The notes: generated by a model not told the origin, from the letters alone. Positions 13,312 through 25,585 are shown, counted from the stretch's first letter. The stretch is 26,794 nucleotides of DNA from Pelargonium cotyledonis (GCA_036897625.1 JAYMTA010000566.1:1-26794); one strand, 5' to 3'. Numbers and translations are program-made.

Positions 13312-15051
13312 ATGGCTATGAAAATGGGTTCTAGAAACTTGTTCATATTTGTGGCTTTGTTAGTTGGTGTGTTCATGATAGCTACTATTGTTGAAGGTGC
13401 AAGCAATAATAGCAAGAGCAACACAAAGAAGGTTGCATTGGATGCTGCTTCAACAAATTATAATTTGTTGACTCCAAAGAAAGGGAGAGAGAGAGTTTTT
13501 TGCAAAGCAAGAGGGTCTTGTTTCCACAAGACCCTCACTTGTCCACCTGAGTGCCCTAATAGGAAGCCCAAGGCCAACAACAAGAAGAAGGGATGCTTCG
13601 TTGACTGCAGCAGCAAGTGTGAAGTCACTTGCAAATGTAAGCAATTACTTATTATACTTACGTACCACATTTTTACTATAAATAAATGCACAAGTGAAGA
13701 TCCAACCGTTGAATCACATTCCAATAGTTAAGCCTTTTCATTTTATTTGTAATCTGTTTTAATTTGTACTTAATTGCTCACTTTTATTTTTGCTTTTGCG
13801 AGTTTTCATTTTGAGAGGAATGTTAACGAAACCAATATAAAAATAAAAGTGTCCATTTTGACTTGTATATAGGTTTTTCCCCTACTCCAAATAAGTTGAC
13901 CATTTTGACTTAGCCCACGTGGTGGTAAAATTTTGGGTTGTGTCAGGTCACGTGGATAAATTCTAATCCTAATATGACTTTATAGAGGGTTGTAGGATTA
14001 GTCAGATTTTAGATATAAAATGCATTGTTTTCTTTAAGGAATACCCGACCATATAGTTTTATAATTTACCAAATTTAATTATTTTCGAGCGCAGAAAAAG
14101 AAGGTTGGGTTTCGAGAATTCAACGAGTCAGGTCCATTTTGGCAGCTCTACAGTACAGTCGGTTAGAGCTGTTAGTATTGTATTGAAAGTTTATGACTTA
14201 TGTATCATGTACTGTGAATCTGTCTAATTACACTACACGAATATACAAGCGGATTCACCTTAGGCTCATCCTTAATCATTGTTAATGATTGATCTAACGA
14301 CCTTTGTCGTGTCGTCGCATGATGTTTCGCAGTTCGGAGGCCAAAGTGCAACGGCTACGGCTCAGTCTGCTACGACCCTCGCTTCGTCGGCGGCGACGGC
14401 GTCATGTTCTCCTTCCACGGCTCCACCGGCGGCAACTACGCCCTAGTCTCCGACCGCAACCTCCAAATCAACGCCCACTTCATCGGAACCCGACCACCTG
14501 GCCGCACACGTGACTTCACGTGGGTCCAAGCCCTGTCCCTCATGTTCGACACCCACACCCTCGTCGTCGCCGCCAAGAGGGTCCCACACTGGGACGACTC
14601 CGTCGACGCGCTCGCAGTCACGTGGGACGGAGAGCCGGCGGTGGTCCCCACGGACGGAGACGGCGAGTGGAGGGTCAGCGGCGGGGACAGAGAGGTGGTT
14701 ATCGAGAGGACCGATGACGTCAGCAGCGTGAGAGTGACGGTTGGTGGGTTGTTGGAGATGGACGTGAAGGTGGGGCCCATTGGGAGGGAGGAGAGTAGGG
14801 TCCACAACTACCAGATACCGGAAAATGACAGTTTTGCCCATCTGGAGACGCAGTTTAGGTTCGTGAAGCTGAGCGAGGAGGTGGAGGGTGTTCTGGGAAA
14901 AACGTATAGGGAAGGTTACGTGAGCCCAGTGAAGAGAGGTGTGGCAATGCCGGTGATGGGTGGAGAAGACAAGTACCAGACTCCATCGCTGTGCTCTTCT
15001 CTGTGCAATGCTTGTGTGTTTCAGAGACAATCTGGGTTGGCTAATATTTAA
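13312..15051 (+). CDS. secreted root-cap / LEA-related family protein, copy A
   Basis: Exons are 13312-13636 and 14333-15051, joined across a 696-bp GT-AG intron, giving 347 aa. Residues 1 to about 29 form a signal peptide (hydrophobic LFIFVALLVGVFMIATIV, then EGA), so the protein is probably secreted. A short Ser/Asn/Lys linker follows. A basic cysteine cluster has Cys64, 70, 77, 81, 95, 99, 103 and 107. The C-terminal domain of about 239 aa, coded by exon 2, holds GYGSVCYDPRFVGGDG, NAHFIGTRPPGRTRDFTWVQ and a Cys-containing tail. This matches the plant 'root cap' domain family, annotated in Arabidopsis as LEA-related; its biochemical role is unknown to me. Exon 2 is unusually GC-rich at third codon positions compared with copy B. 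The intron carries two G-box motifs. Function is inferred from family naming only. Confidence 0.9.
13915..13955. promoter_or_regulatory. paired G-box/ABRE-like motifs in copy A intron
   Basis: CCACGTGG at 13915-13922 and TCACGTGG at 13948-13955 both contain the CACGTG core, with core starts 33 bp apart, inside intron 1. Such elements bind bZIP or bHLH factors and often mediate abscisic acid responses when paired. Position within an intron and activity are unproven. Confidence 0.4.
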
Positions 15052-15739
15052 ATATATATTTATGTGATGATGATAAAAAAAATGACGCATAAACATATTA
15101 ATTATACTATTATTGTTCTTTATGTAATAAACTAACCCAATTTTGGGTTCATAAATTAAAGGGAATGTTACATTTTTTTTTTTGGGTAGAAAACATTTTG
15201 TTTTCAATTGGTATGGATTTCAATTTATGTTCTAATTGAACCCAAAATCTCGGATTAAGCTGAAATAACTTTTTATCAATTGACCTATGCACTTGGCGAT
15301 TAAGTGTGGATTTATTGGCGATTGGCATGCAAGATGTCCAGATTCGTGTGAAGTTACTCGCCGACCCAAAACATGACTTGAGTCTGTGCAGGCCAGAACC
15401 ACAGTTCATGAACCACTTTCTTTGGATTGGTCCGAGAGCTCCGAGCCCACCAACTAGGGCCAAAACTTTCGGGCCTAGTAATTGAAGAGCCCGCTCATTT
15501 GGGTCGATATCCAAATATCAGTCCTTCTACTGTAAATATAATGGGTATGATGGCCCAATGTTTGGGTTCGCCATATATATCCCAATGACATAACAAGACA
15601 AATAACATTTTGTATGGGCTCAAATGATGCAACTATGGAAAGAATAAAAACCTAGACCACCATCTTTTTTTTTTTTTTGTGGGGTCTGAGACCACCTATT
15701 TTTTTATTATTCATAAGTTGAAGTCTCTACTTATAATCC

Positions 15740-16010
15740 AAATTCAAAGAGTTTAACCTATTAGACCTAACACGCTCTAGTAAGACAAATTTATTTTTTT
15801 TTATCCAAACCCTTCGTAATAAATTAGATGATCTCATTTATCATGAAAGGTTTGAATTAAAAAATTTACATTTTTTTACTAAATTCGAAGCGCTTAAATT
15901 GTTTGATTTAACACGCCTTAGTAATGCAAATTAAAATTTTTTTTTATCCAAATTCTCATTTATTATGAAGGGTTTCGATTAAAATTTTAAATTTGTATTT
16001 TAAAATCATT
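15740..16010. repeat. degenerate tandem duplication, about 135-bp units
   Basis: Two diverged copies in the same orientation (about 15740-15880 and 15881-16010) share the order AAATTC.AAG, TTTAAC.T/TTAAAT, TAACACGC.TTAGTAA, a T-run, TTTATCCAAA, CTCATTTAT.ATGAA and GGGTTT/AGGTTT..ATTAAAA. They have diverged by substitutions and a deletion of about 20 bp. No coding potential is evident. Confidence 0.5.
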
Positions 16011-16554
16011 TAATTTAATCGGAACATAAGGTATGACTCATCCAAATCGGGACAAACTCGTACATTTTTTGGCCCGATTTGTTTAAAGTGGCATTGCCAC
16101 CAATGAAACTAAATGGAGATTGCGGACAACTTTTCACGCGAGTCCAATAATGCAAAGGCTTGAATGCAATAAAAGTTATCCAACAATACATAATTGTTGG
16201 ACTCGGAATCAATATTTTATCACAATATATACCTGTAATTTCTTCTGATGCAGCTTATCAAAAGCCATATTGTGTGTGCTACTCCAAACCATACCACACC
16301 ATCAACAAAACAACAACAAAAATGTTGTAAAATAAGATTCTTAAGCATCAACAATAGCATATTTTTTACTCTCAGAAGTTGTAGATGATCATTTGTATAT
16401 AGTCTTAGTCCTGCTTTTACGACAAATCAATTTCTTTGACTCGAACATGTAACCTCAAAATCAAATGTATATATCTCTTACAAAACAAATTAACTACTTA
16501 AATGATTTACTCAACTTTGCGAGTAAAAACAAAAAACAAAAAACAAAAATGCTT

Positions 16555-16815
16555 CTAACATTCTAGTAAATTATTATCCTCAAACATTAAAGGGAATGTT
16601 TTGTGAGTTCCATAAACAGTTATACATGTGAAAATTGATGATGGCACATGGAAAATAAAGTTAGTTAAGTTCCTAATTTTCAAAGCAAGTGATACAATAA
16701 TATGTTCATGGCCAGAGCAGACATGTTTCTTGAATGTCAATTTTCGGGTATTAGCTAGAAGATGCTTTCCGATAAATTGAAATAAACACAACTTGAAAAT
16801 CACTCTGAGCTGGTC
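16555..16815 (-). pseudogene. possible F-box protein gene fragment
   Basis: The minus-strand frame reads FKLCLFQFIGKHLLANT followed by LTFKKHVCSGHEHIIVSLAL and FHVPSS. This recalls the segment just after the F-box in plant F-box/FBA proteins (FxxKHLxN..., LxxKRxV..., VxSL...VHVPF). No complete F-box or downstream domain is readable, so at best it is a relic. The match rests on pattern memory. Confidence 0.25.
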
Positions 16816-16930
16816 AAAAAGCCAGAACCTATAGAATGTGAGTAGAAGATGGGTTCATCAGCTATTTGATGAAAGCGGAAGCAAAATAAAGCAGAAGAAG
16901 AATTAAGCCTTAATCCAAGGCCTATTTTCC

Positions 16931-16938
16931 TATATATG
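16931..16938 (+). promoter_or_regulatory. TATA-like box of root-cap copy B
   Basis: TATATATG is followed by a CT-rich stretch (16942-16985) suitable for a transcription start, and lies 108 bp before the ATG at 17046. The implied 5' UTR is roughly 75-85 nt. Confidence 0.5.
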
Positions 16939-17045
16939 TATAGCTTCTCACTCTCTTCTCTTCATATCTCATCTCTCCTATATTCTCAAGTATCAAAGTC
17001 AACCAAAGGAGAGAAAGTGAAAAAGGTTCATTACAGTACCCAGAT

Positions 17046-18429
17046 ATGACGGGTAGAAGAAACTCGTACATTCTGGTGACTTTTCTAGTTGTTTTGGTCT
17101 GCTTGACAGCCACCATTGCTCAAGGTGCAGGCAACAATGGCAACAGCAATGGAAATAGCAACAACGGCAACAGCAATGGAAACAGCAACAATGGCAACAA
17201 TAATGGAAACAGCAACAATGGCAACGGCAATGGAAACAGCAACAATGGCAACGGCAATGGAAACAGCAACAATGGAAACGGCAATGGAAATGGCAAGAAC
17301 AACAACAATGACCCTGAATCTACAAACTATGACTCGTTGACGCCTCTAGGGACAGGACGGGAACGAGCCTTTTGCAAGTCAAAGGCTTGCCACTACAAGA
17401 CACTTGTGTGTCCAGCTGAGTGCCCAGAGAGGAAGCCAAAGCAGAACAAGAAGAAGAAGGGATGTTTTATTAACTGTGGAAGCAAGTGCGAGGCCACTTG
17501 CAAGTGTAAGTCTACTTTCTATACAACTTATGTCCATATCAGATTGATAGTATCATTTTGATTTATGTTTCAATTTCACCTGAGCCTAGTACTAGCTAAA
17601 AGTTAAGTAACACCTATTGACAGTACAAAGTTTAATATGAAACTGGTAAAAGAATAGGGAACTTTTTGTCTGTACCTGAACTGATTTCATGTTCTTCACT
17701 CCTTTGACAGTCAGGAAACCCAAGTGTGATGGATATGGTTCTCTCTGCTATGACCCACGATTCGTTGGTGGTGATGGTGTGATGTTCTACTTCCATGGAG
17801 CAAAGGGAGGAAACTTTGCTATCGTCTCTGATGAGAATCTCCAGATCAATGCACACTTCATTGGAACACGACCAGCAGGAAGGACTCGTGACTACACATG
17901 GGTCCAAGCAATCGCCATCATGTTCGATAGCCATACCCTAGTTATTGCAGCAAACAAAGTCTCACACTGGGACGACAATGTGGATGCTCTCCTTGTGAGA
18001 TGGGATGGCGAGGCAGTTGAGATCCCCACTGTCGGAGAAGCTGAATGGAGGACCAATGAAGAAAGCAGACAAGTGTTAGTAGAAAGAACTGATGATGCTA
18101 ACAGTGTGAGAGTAGCAGTTGCTGGACTAGTAGAAATAAACGTGAAAGTGAGGCCAATCGGTAAAGAAGAAAATAAAGTTCACAACTACCAGTTACCTGA
18201 AGGTGATGCTTTTGCTCACCTGGAGACACAGTTCAAGTTCACGAGCCTGTCAGATCTTGTTGAAGGAGTTCTGGGCAAGACTTACAGGCCAGACTATGTT
18301 AGCCCTGTCAAGAGAGGAGTTCCCATGCCAATGATGGGCGGCGAGGACAAGTACCAAACTCCATCCCTCTATTCAACTGTCTGCAAAACTTGCAGATTTC
18401 AGAGACAACCTGTGATTGCCTCCGCTTAA
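17046..18429 (+). CDS. secreted root-cap / LEA-related family protein, copy B
   Basis: Exons are 17046-17505 and 17711-18429, with a 205-bp GT-AG intron at exactly the site used in copy A (inside the codon after Cys-Lys), giving 392 aa. Exon 2 is 719 bp in both copies. Residues 1 to about 27 form a signal peptide (YILVTFLVVLVCLTATIAQG). Residues 30-83 are six 9-residue Asn/Gly/Ser repeats, NNGNxNGNS, absent from copy A. Then come the Cys-rich basic segment (FCKSKACHYKTLVCPAECP) and the C-terminal root-cap domain (GYGSLCYDPRFVGGDG; NAHFIGTRPAGRTRDYTWVQ). It is a tandem paralogue of 13312-15051. The protein is probably extracellular; its role is not established. Confidence 0.92.
17133..17294 (+). 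repeat. in-frame 27-bp minisatellite coding NNGNxNGNS
   Basis: Six consecutive 27-bp units code six 9-residue repeats in the first exon of root-cap copy B. Variation is mainly at the fifth residue (S, S, N, G, G, G). The unit is a multiple of three, so copy-number change keeps the reading frame. The encoded tract is low-complexity and probably disordered. Confidence 0.9.
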
Positions 18430-18921
18430 GAAGCTTCTCAATACTGATCACACATTGAGAAATATTCATAATTCATGTACACCTAAATATATTTTGGTCT
18501 ATAGCTTTGTATTTGGATTCACTAAACAAATAAGGGCTCTCAGTGTTGCCCATCACAATAAATTTCTTGGAATGACCTTATGAATCCTGATATGAACTGT
18601 TCATGAAAGAAAAGATCATGCCAAGAGTAATTGCTAGAAACAACCCTCTTATGTGAACTGACACAATGTATAATTATAAATAACAAACTTCTTTCTGTCA
18701 AATGCTTGTGCACAGAACAGATACCATTACATGCAATAACACTTTCTAAGAGGTCAGTCATTTTCATTTTGCAGGTGAGAATGAGCAAGACTGCATGACA
18801 AACCTTTTTTCTCTCTTTCTCTGTGTGTCATTTTCCTATTAAACACCCATTTAGTTTGATACAAGCTTATTCAATTGTAAACCTACATGGAGAGAATGCT
18901 CCACTAGTACTCCTCACAACG
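18430..18921. other. convergent 3' spacer
   Basis: This 492-bp gap lies between the stop of root-cap copy B (plus) and the stop of the beta-galactosidase gene (minus). It must contain both 3' UTRs. It is AT-rich, and the 82-aa minus-strand frame within it has no recognisable domain. Confidence 0.7.
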
Positions 18922-21900
18922 TTATGTACAGGAGGCTTCAACAGCTAAACTTTTGGTTATTCCTTTGCATGGGTTACCAAATGTGTTGATTGATACTCCA
19001 ATGTTGCAACTATTTGATCCAATACAAGCCTGTGGAAATGAATACTGGTTAGTATAACTAAATAAATCAATTGCAAGGATGTCCAGTCCCACCCTTGCAG
19101 ATGCTACTACCACCGAACCATGTCACCATTGGCTGAACCAATACATTTTAAAACAAAAAGAGGCAACAACCAGATATTACTAGAAGTTTATCAAAAGTAA
19201 GAGAAACATCACACCTTCTGTACAATGGAAAGAGCCCTGGTGCTGCTGCACTTGCCGTGGCTAAAACTCCCACAAGTCCCACTAGGATTTCCAAAACTTG
19301 CAAACTTGATTGAAGAAATGGCCTGATCAGGAGATGGGCACTGCAGTGAGAGTGTAGGTTCTAATTTCTTATTTGCTTTTGAATCTGAATTCCATGCATC
19401 TACAGGAACTGGGTGAGACTGAGATACATGTGAGCACAATGTTTCCATCTGTTTTGTTGCAAAAGATATTTGCTTTGGATCCCCACCCATTTCCTCAAAC
19501 AATACAAGAGTATTGCCGCTTGGTTGTAACCAAGAACGAGGCACATGGTACCTGTAAGGGCAGTGAAATCAGAATAGAGACTTTTGTAATCACTTCAAAT
19601 CCTTTTACTCATAACGGGTCTTATGGCTTACAGTTCCTGAGATGGCTTCCCACAGTTCTTGAGGCATTTGTCTGCCTTATAAGCTCCTATGTAATTGCAA
19701 GAGTCGGTGCATCCACTATTAGGAGCCACATTGGTTGGCCAATAACGACCAATACTTTGCCCATTCACCCATGCCTCACCCTTCCCCATTCCTGCTAAGT
19801 TTAGTGCAACTGGGCTACTACCAGCAGGGGCATCAAACTTTGTCTGAATATACAAGTATAGCAACTGTAATTAGTATCTAAGAAATCCACTTTGTAGCAA
19901 CCCTTATAGTTGATGCCCATATTCAAGCAAATACGAACATCAGGAGATGCAAACTCCAATACATGCAAAAGCTATTATTGTATCTGACTAGTAGATTACA
20001 GTAAAAAAACGGGGTGTGGGAGATTCTTAAAATTAGCTTTAGCACATGGTCCAGAACAGAAGCCATAACAAGAATCACATGGTTTGAAAAAACTCCCAAA
20101 AGTCTAATTATGTACAAGTTCATTGGATCAGATAACAGATAGAATATTTTTCACATGGCACATATCAAGAATCTTCCAAAGATATCAGACACATAAAAAT
20201 CCAAAGTGTATTTGGTTTGATTTTCATTTTCCCACTGAGTCCAACAATCTGATTATTTTCACGAGTAATACTACTCATTCCACATCAATCAACATGCTAG
20301 TATAGCATATTGTACCCAAAATCATCCCAGTATGTTCTATAACAATGAATCCAATGTGATTTCAAGCTACTAACATCATTCTCTTGAGCTTAATTTTTCC
20401 TGATATATTGTTGCCCCCCTGTTCCTAATCTATTTCCATCAGGTCAAATCTCTTTAATTGATTTTAAATGCTTATGCATTTTTCTGATGCCTGCTCATAT
20501 ATTCATGATACATTTCCATATATTATAGTGAAAAGGATAAAATGTCATTAAAAAAAATCTCCCCTCTTGACACACTTGGTATTTGGTAAGGCTAATATCA
20601 TTTGCATAGTGTAACTAATAATATTTATAAAAAAAATAAATTAAAACTTTTACCTTGTACCATATCAAGGGTTGGTTCTTGGGCAAGGTAGGCTGTGAAG
20701 TCCACATTGAAGAACTTCCACTTGACAAACCTAAATCTTCGCTTTTAAGTCCAACCTGCACTCACAATCACATGAAGATAGGAAAGCTAAATATTGCCAA
20801 TTTACTCCCATAGGTAATCATGAGTTACTGGAATGAAATAAGGCTGAAAGCCTGATAACAGTGGGACTATGGGCTGCAGAGCAGAGTTGGATAGAATTTG
20901 TGGGAAAAAAATATTGACCTGATATGTCCACTGCTGTGCAGAGAGATCAAAATTAATTCCATTTTCTGAGCCTTGGAGCTTAACTGGACCAGTGATCCCT
21001 GCACCTGTTTTTTCGAAAAAGGCTCCATAATTCTGAAAAACATCTAAGAGTCACATCAGTAAGTGTGGTAATAATTTGTCTACTAGAAAAATCCTAAACA
21101 TAAATCCATCAGCAATAAAACTTCTAGGCTTGATCTTTTTCCAGATAATAATCTTCATTCTCAGAAAAATCCTTGCGCAAATCTCAAGTAGAAAGGGCAA
21201 ACCTGAAGTCCGACAGTCAAACTCAAAAGATCGATTTTGTTCTTGCCAGGTGCGAGTGTAATGGGGATCTGCAATGCAACCTTAGCATTGCCGCTGTTGC
21301 CTTTTCCACTACCTACAAGAGCAGTAATTTTTTGTTACAGATATGAAGACACGTATTGTTACAACAACTAGAGTGTAGCCACCAATCTAGTATGAAACTC
21401 CTTTAAATAAAAAAGCACTAAGCATTTCACTGTGTTTGCCAATCTAGGCAGCACTTCAATGATTAAAGATTTTTTTTTTAAAATGTGCATGTACACAAAT
21501 CGCTTAAGTTAAACCTCAAGTCTGAAGAATCTTTCAACCTTCTCTATACCCCCTTAATGGAAAAATATCTTCTTTTTTTACAAAGATAAAGAAATATAAA
21601 TTTTACAGCATGTTTATATTTCACTTCACCTGCCAGCTTCCCGTTAATAAAAGCATGAAGGGCATGACCAAGTGATTGCACATGCAAGACTGTTTGAGAT
21701 CCATCTTCGAGGAAAGGCTCATCACCTTTAATATCAGTGCTGTAGGAAGTAATGAGGTAAAATCATCTCAATTTAAACAGCTGAGGAAAGAAACAACACC
21801 TTAAAAAAAAAAAAAAAACATGCAAAATGCAGGGACTGTACCTTATTGAATACCAGAGATAGTCACTTTTATCTGCTGTAATACTTATTTGTTCTAATAA

Positions 21901-24900
21901 CCCGTCTTTACTAAATGCATCATCCTTTGAGATCCCCACTGGTTCATTAATCCAACTCCATTCTGACCCAGATGCTTCTGAAGAATCAAAGCTATCTTTA
22001 ACATATTGATGTTTAAAGCTTGGAATTGTCTTCATAGAGTTTATCTGCCAAGAGAAATAAAAATCAATTATCCAATCAATATCTAAGTTATAATTTTTGT
22101 CTAATCTTGAATGTCTTGGCAATACTTCATAAATAAATACTATCGTTTCTTAAATGATATGAAATAACAATGTCATTGCTGACAATTGAAAGTGAGAAAA
22201 AAAAAAATTGTAACTGTTGTGTTGGGAATGCTAAAGAAATTTGTCTACATTATTATCCGAACATTGTTGCATCTGCAGATAAACTCAGGTGATCACATAA
22301 AACAAATATAGTAAACAAGTTAAGAAGAAGAACCTTTGCAGTATTAAGAACTACAGTCTTGCAGTCAGGCAAGATGCTCACAGACCATGCGGGCAAGTCA
22401 TAGGAATTACCACTGAAATTCACAGTTCTACCAGTACTACCCACATTGGCAAGGAAAGCAGCACATACTGACCCAGTCTTATAAACAGTGGCCTGAAATG
22501 AAAATAATCCATGTAAATTAAAACTTCATTCACTACACTAGGGGCCATATGTTCTCAGTAAATGAATGTGGTGTTTGTAACTTATGGGAACGATACATTT
22601 TTTTGTCCAGCCAGATAAGAAATAAAATGAACCCACCCTGGGCTCTTGCAGTTCAGAAGAATTATGGAAGAGAAATTGCATGGAATGGAAGACATTTGTA
22701 GCCTTGAAATTTAGCAAAATTTTCATCCAATACCCATGGGAACTGATATTTAATGAGAACTCAAAAACGAATTTTACCTCAATGTTTGAACCAAGAGAAG
22801 AATATGCTGGATCAGTGGCCACTAATGCTTCTTCACAAAGCTTTATGGCTTTGTGCACATCTTTTAGGTGACCCCATTTAGGTTGTCTAAGAAGTCCTGC
22901 AATGTACAAGGAAAAAATGAGTGCGTTGCCACCATTGAGTAATTTGTGGCACTCTTGCAGAACCATGGTGACGGCAGATATTGGTCCAGATATATACAAC
23001 TGATGACTAATTGCATTTATCTCATAAAAACTTTCAGGCTTACATCTTTAAGCTATGAATGTGCAACAAGAATAATAGATGGACATGCAGCATACCATAC
23101 TCATCAATTGGAGCATCATAATCATAACTTGTAGAAATAAATGGTCCACCAGTAGTGCGTCCAAAGTTAGTTCCACCATGGTACTGTTGTACAAAAATTA
23201 AAACAAATTAGATCCAGCCTGCATCTTCTAGGTTCAAGAATTTACCAAGGGAGTTCTCACATGAAACATTTGAAAACATCATAAATCTAGATTCAGTACC
23301 ATATAATAGTTTTGGAAAGTTCCACCTCGCTGGTAAAAGCGTGCCACAGCAAATGCTAGATCTTCCACGGGTCGATAGGGGACAGCTCCACCAAAGGAAA
23401 GAAACCTAATGATTCAAATAAGATAAATGATGGTGAAATTTTGTGAGTGAACAGGGGCACACATAAAGTATACGAAATTAATTCATAATTACAGGAACAA
23501 CTGATTCAAAGTTCAAATCAAGAATAGCTAGGATGAACATTAGAAACCTTACCATCCACTCCAATTCTCTGTCCACATTTTGGGTTTCTTGTTAGAATTT
23601 GGGGTGAATTGATCACAGTAAAATCCATTGCAAGTATTAATCTGATATTAAACACATGTAAACGGTTTATGAATTAATTGAGATAGTTAACACAATTTAG
23701 TATAACTAAATACAACATGGTCAATACAGAAGGATGTTCGCGTTGTGCCAATCTTCAGACTTTTTAATAAACAAAGACTTGACAACAACCGGAGAAACTC
23801 ACAATTGGATCAGGAGCATCTCCTTGTTGGCACATAACCCAGGGCACACCAGTATCCAAAGATGTTGCCATCGTTGCAGCCCAGTTGATATAGGATTTGG
23901 CGGCAGACCCATATGATCCAGCAATGTTTCCATATTCATTTTCTATCTGGAGGGAGGAAAGAAAATCATACTGCTGGAACAATACTCAAAAACCAGAAGC
24001 TAAATCTAGAATTTTAAGAAGCATAGTAGGAAGATGCAAGAACACGCAATCAAACCACTAAACTAGAAAACAAAAACAAAAAAACCAAGCAGCACAAGTA
24101 GTGAAGGACATAGAAAATTAACCTGGGATAAAATGATTGGTCCACCCTGAGATGCAAAAAGCTTTTCTTGCTTCATCATATCCACAATTTTGGCAGTGAA
24201 TCGCTGCATTTCAGCCTGAACCAGTGCAATATTTGATCATGTAAGTAACTGAGAATAAACAGACATTGCATTTGGCAAACTGAAAGCACAAATCAGGGTA
24301 ACAGAAAAACCTTGAACGGCGCATTATCAGTCCTGAACTGAATTCCAGGTATAAAATGCAACCATAGAGGAAAACCACTGTTCAAAAGTTGAAACAAATA
24401 CATAGTCGTCAATATCATTAGGAAAATTAGCAATCATAATAAGGCATTAATTATATGTATACCCGTAGTTCCATTCAGCACAGACATAAGGACCAATACG
24501 TAGATGAACATATAACCCAGCTTCTGCTACTGTCTTCACAAATTTAACCAAATCGTTTCTTCCCTCAAAATCATACTGTAATTTCAGAACTGTGCAAGTC
24601 AGTAAACAAGAAAAAAAATAATGTTCTTCATTTCCTTTTCTTGAGATTGATAAATTATCAGACAAAATGCCAAATAGACCAGAGGGAAAACACAAAAGCT
24701 GAATTTCTTTTTTAAAATTCACAACCCCAAATACAAAACAATATACTATTATTAGGAATCAATTAATAAGTCCAGCATTATTTTAAACTTTTTTGGATTC
24801 CCTTCTTCCTTGGTAATGGGGAAAAAAAAACATATTCCAGAATCATGATTTTTTCGCTTTTCTCGCATTTTCTTGGCATCCAAACAATACATTAAACATT

Positions 24901-25291
24901 TTGAGCAAAAGTAGAGAGAGATGAAGAAGAACCTGGTTCTGAACAGGTTCATGTAAGTTCCAGAAAACGTAAGTCTCGATTACATCTAGACCTCCATCTT
25001 TAGATTTCTGAATGAGGTCCGGCCACATCTGCAATCACAAATCACCAAACACACACGTTACAGTAACAAGTAACTAGTAGAGAGAGAAAGCGAGATCGAC
25101 AATGTGCGCATTTTAGAGAGAGAAACCTCCGGAGTGCTGCGAGGGTAATGAATGGAGCCGGAGACGAGGACTCTGCGCTTGCCGTCGATCACCAACGCCC
25201 GACCGTCGTACGTCACACTGGCGCCAAACGACGCCGTCGCAAGGACGCCGAGCGCCAACGAAACAAAAATCCAAACCTCCGTCCCTCTCAT
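18922..25291 (-). CDS. BGAL8: beta-galactosidase, GH35 family (BGAL8-like)
   Basis: This predicted secreted glycosidase removes terminal beta-galactose from cell-wall polysaccharides or glycoproteins. Its 19 exons are 25127-25291, 24933-25028, 24463-24575, 24311-24377, 24123-24215, 23803-23946, 23553-23641, 23300-23405, 23096-23183, 22778-22896, 22334-22492, 21842-22044, 21630-21739, 21203-21312, 20919-21032, 20654-20755, 19632-19843, 19215-19551 and 18922-19029. They total 2535 bp, or 844 aa, with GT-AG introns and closed phases. A signal peptide covers residues 1 to about 24. The GH35 signature [14 protein letters not shown] carries the acid/base Glu182, and MWTENWSGW carries the nucleophile Glu251. 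Further motifs are [19 protein letters not shown] and [13 protein letters not shown]-terminal Cys-rich domain ([11 protein letters not shown]...) resembles the SUEL-type lectin domain of the longer plant BGALs. Closest remembered relative is Arabidopsis BGAL8 (about 852 aa); the symbol is by similarity. Confidence 0.95.
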
Positions 25292-25585
25292 TTCCTCAAA
25301 AACTTCAAATCTTCGAGCTCTGATTATGCTTCAATGGCTTCCACAGAAGTAATGTCGATTACTGATTTGGAAACAGTTTATTGCTTTCCGGAAACATCAA
25401 GCTTTGCTTGATTTCCCTCCTTTGCTTCCATTTCTTGTGTACATCAGTTGAAAAGCAAACAAAAATTGATTCTGTTTAGGATAGAATCAGGAAATGATAG
25501 AGAAAAGCTTCTGCGACGGAAACGACACGCCACCACTTCGCTTGCACTCAACACTCACACAATATCTCGCTCGTCACTGTCTCGT

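Larger units (their letters stand above)
15052..17045. other. spacer between the two root-cap paralogues
   Basis: This 2-kb AT-rich stretch contains copy A's 3' UTR, a degraded tandem duplication (15740-16010), a possible F-box gene relic on the minus strand (16555-16815), and copy B's promoter. A TATA-like TATATATG at 16931-16938 lies 108 bp before the copy B ATG, a normal spacing. The 121-aa minus-strand frame at 15149-15514 has no domain I recognise. Confidence 0.55.

Noticed and set aside
14443-15207. 254-aa open frame on the minus strand opposite root-cap copy A exon 2
   Set aside because: It is antisense to a well-supported exon with very high third-position GC, which removes stop codons on the other strand. 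No domain is seen.
15149-15514. 121-aa minus-strand ORF downstream of copy A
   Set aside because: No domain is recognised, there is no splice context, and it lies in ordinary intergenic sequence with A/T runs.
17120-17308. Leu/Pro-rich 62-aa minus-strand frame
   Set aside because: It is the antisense of the Asn/Gly minisatellite; the periodic composition alone keeps it open.
22538-22999. 153-aa minus-strand ORF as a separate gene
   Set aside because: Only its 22778-22896 part is coding, as exon 10 of the beta-galactosidase; the rest is intron read-through.
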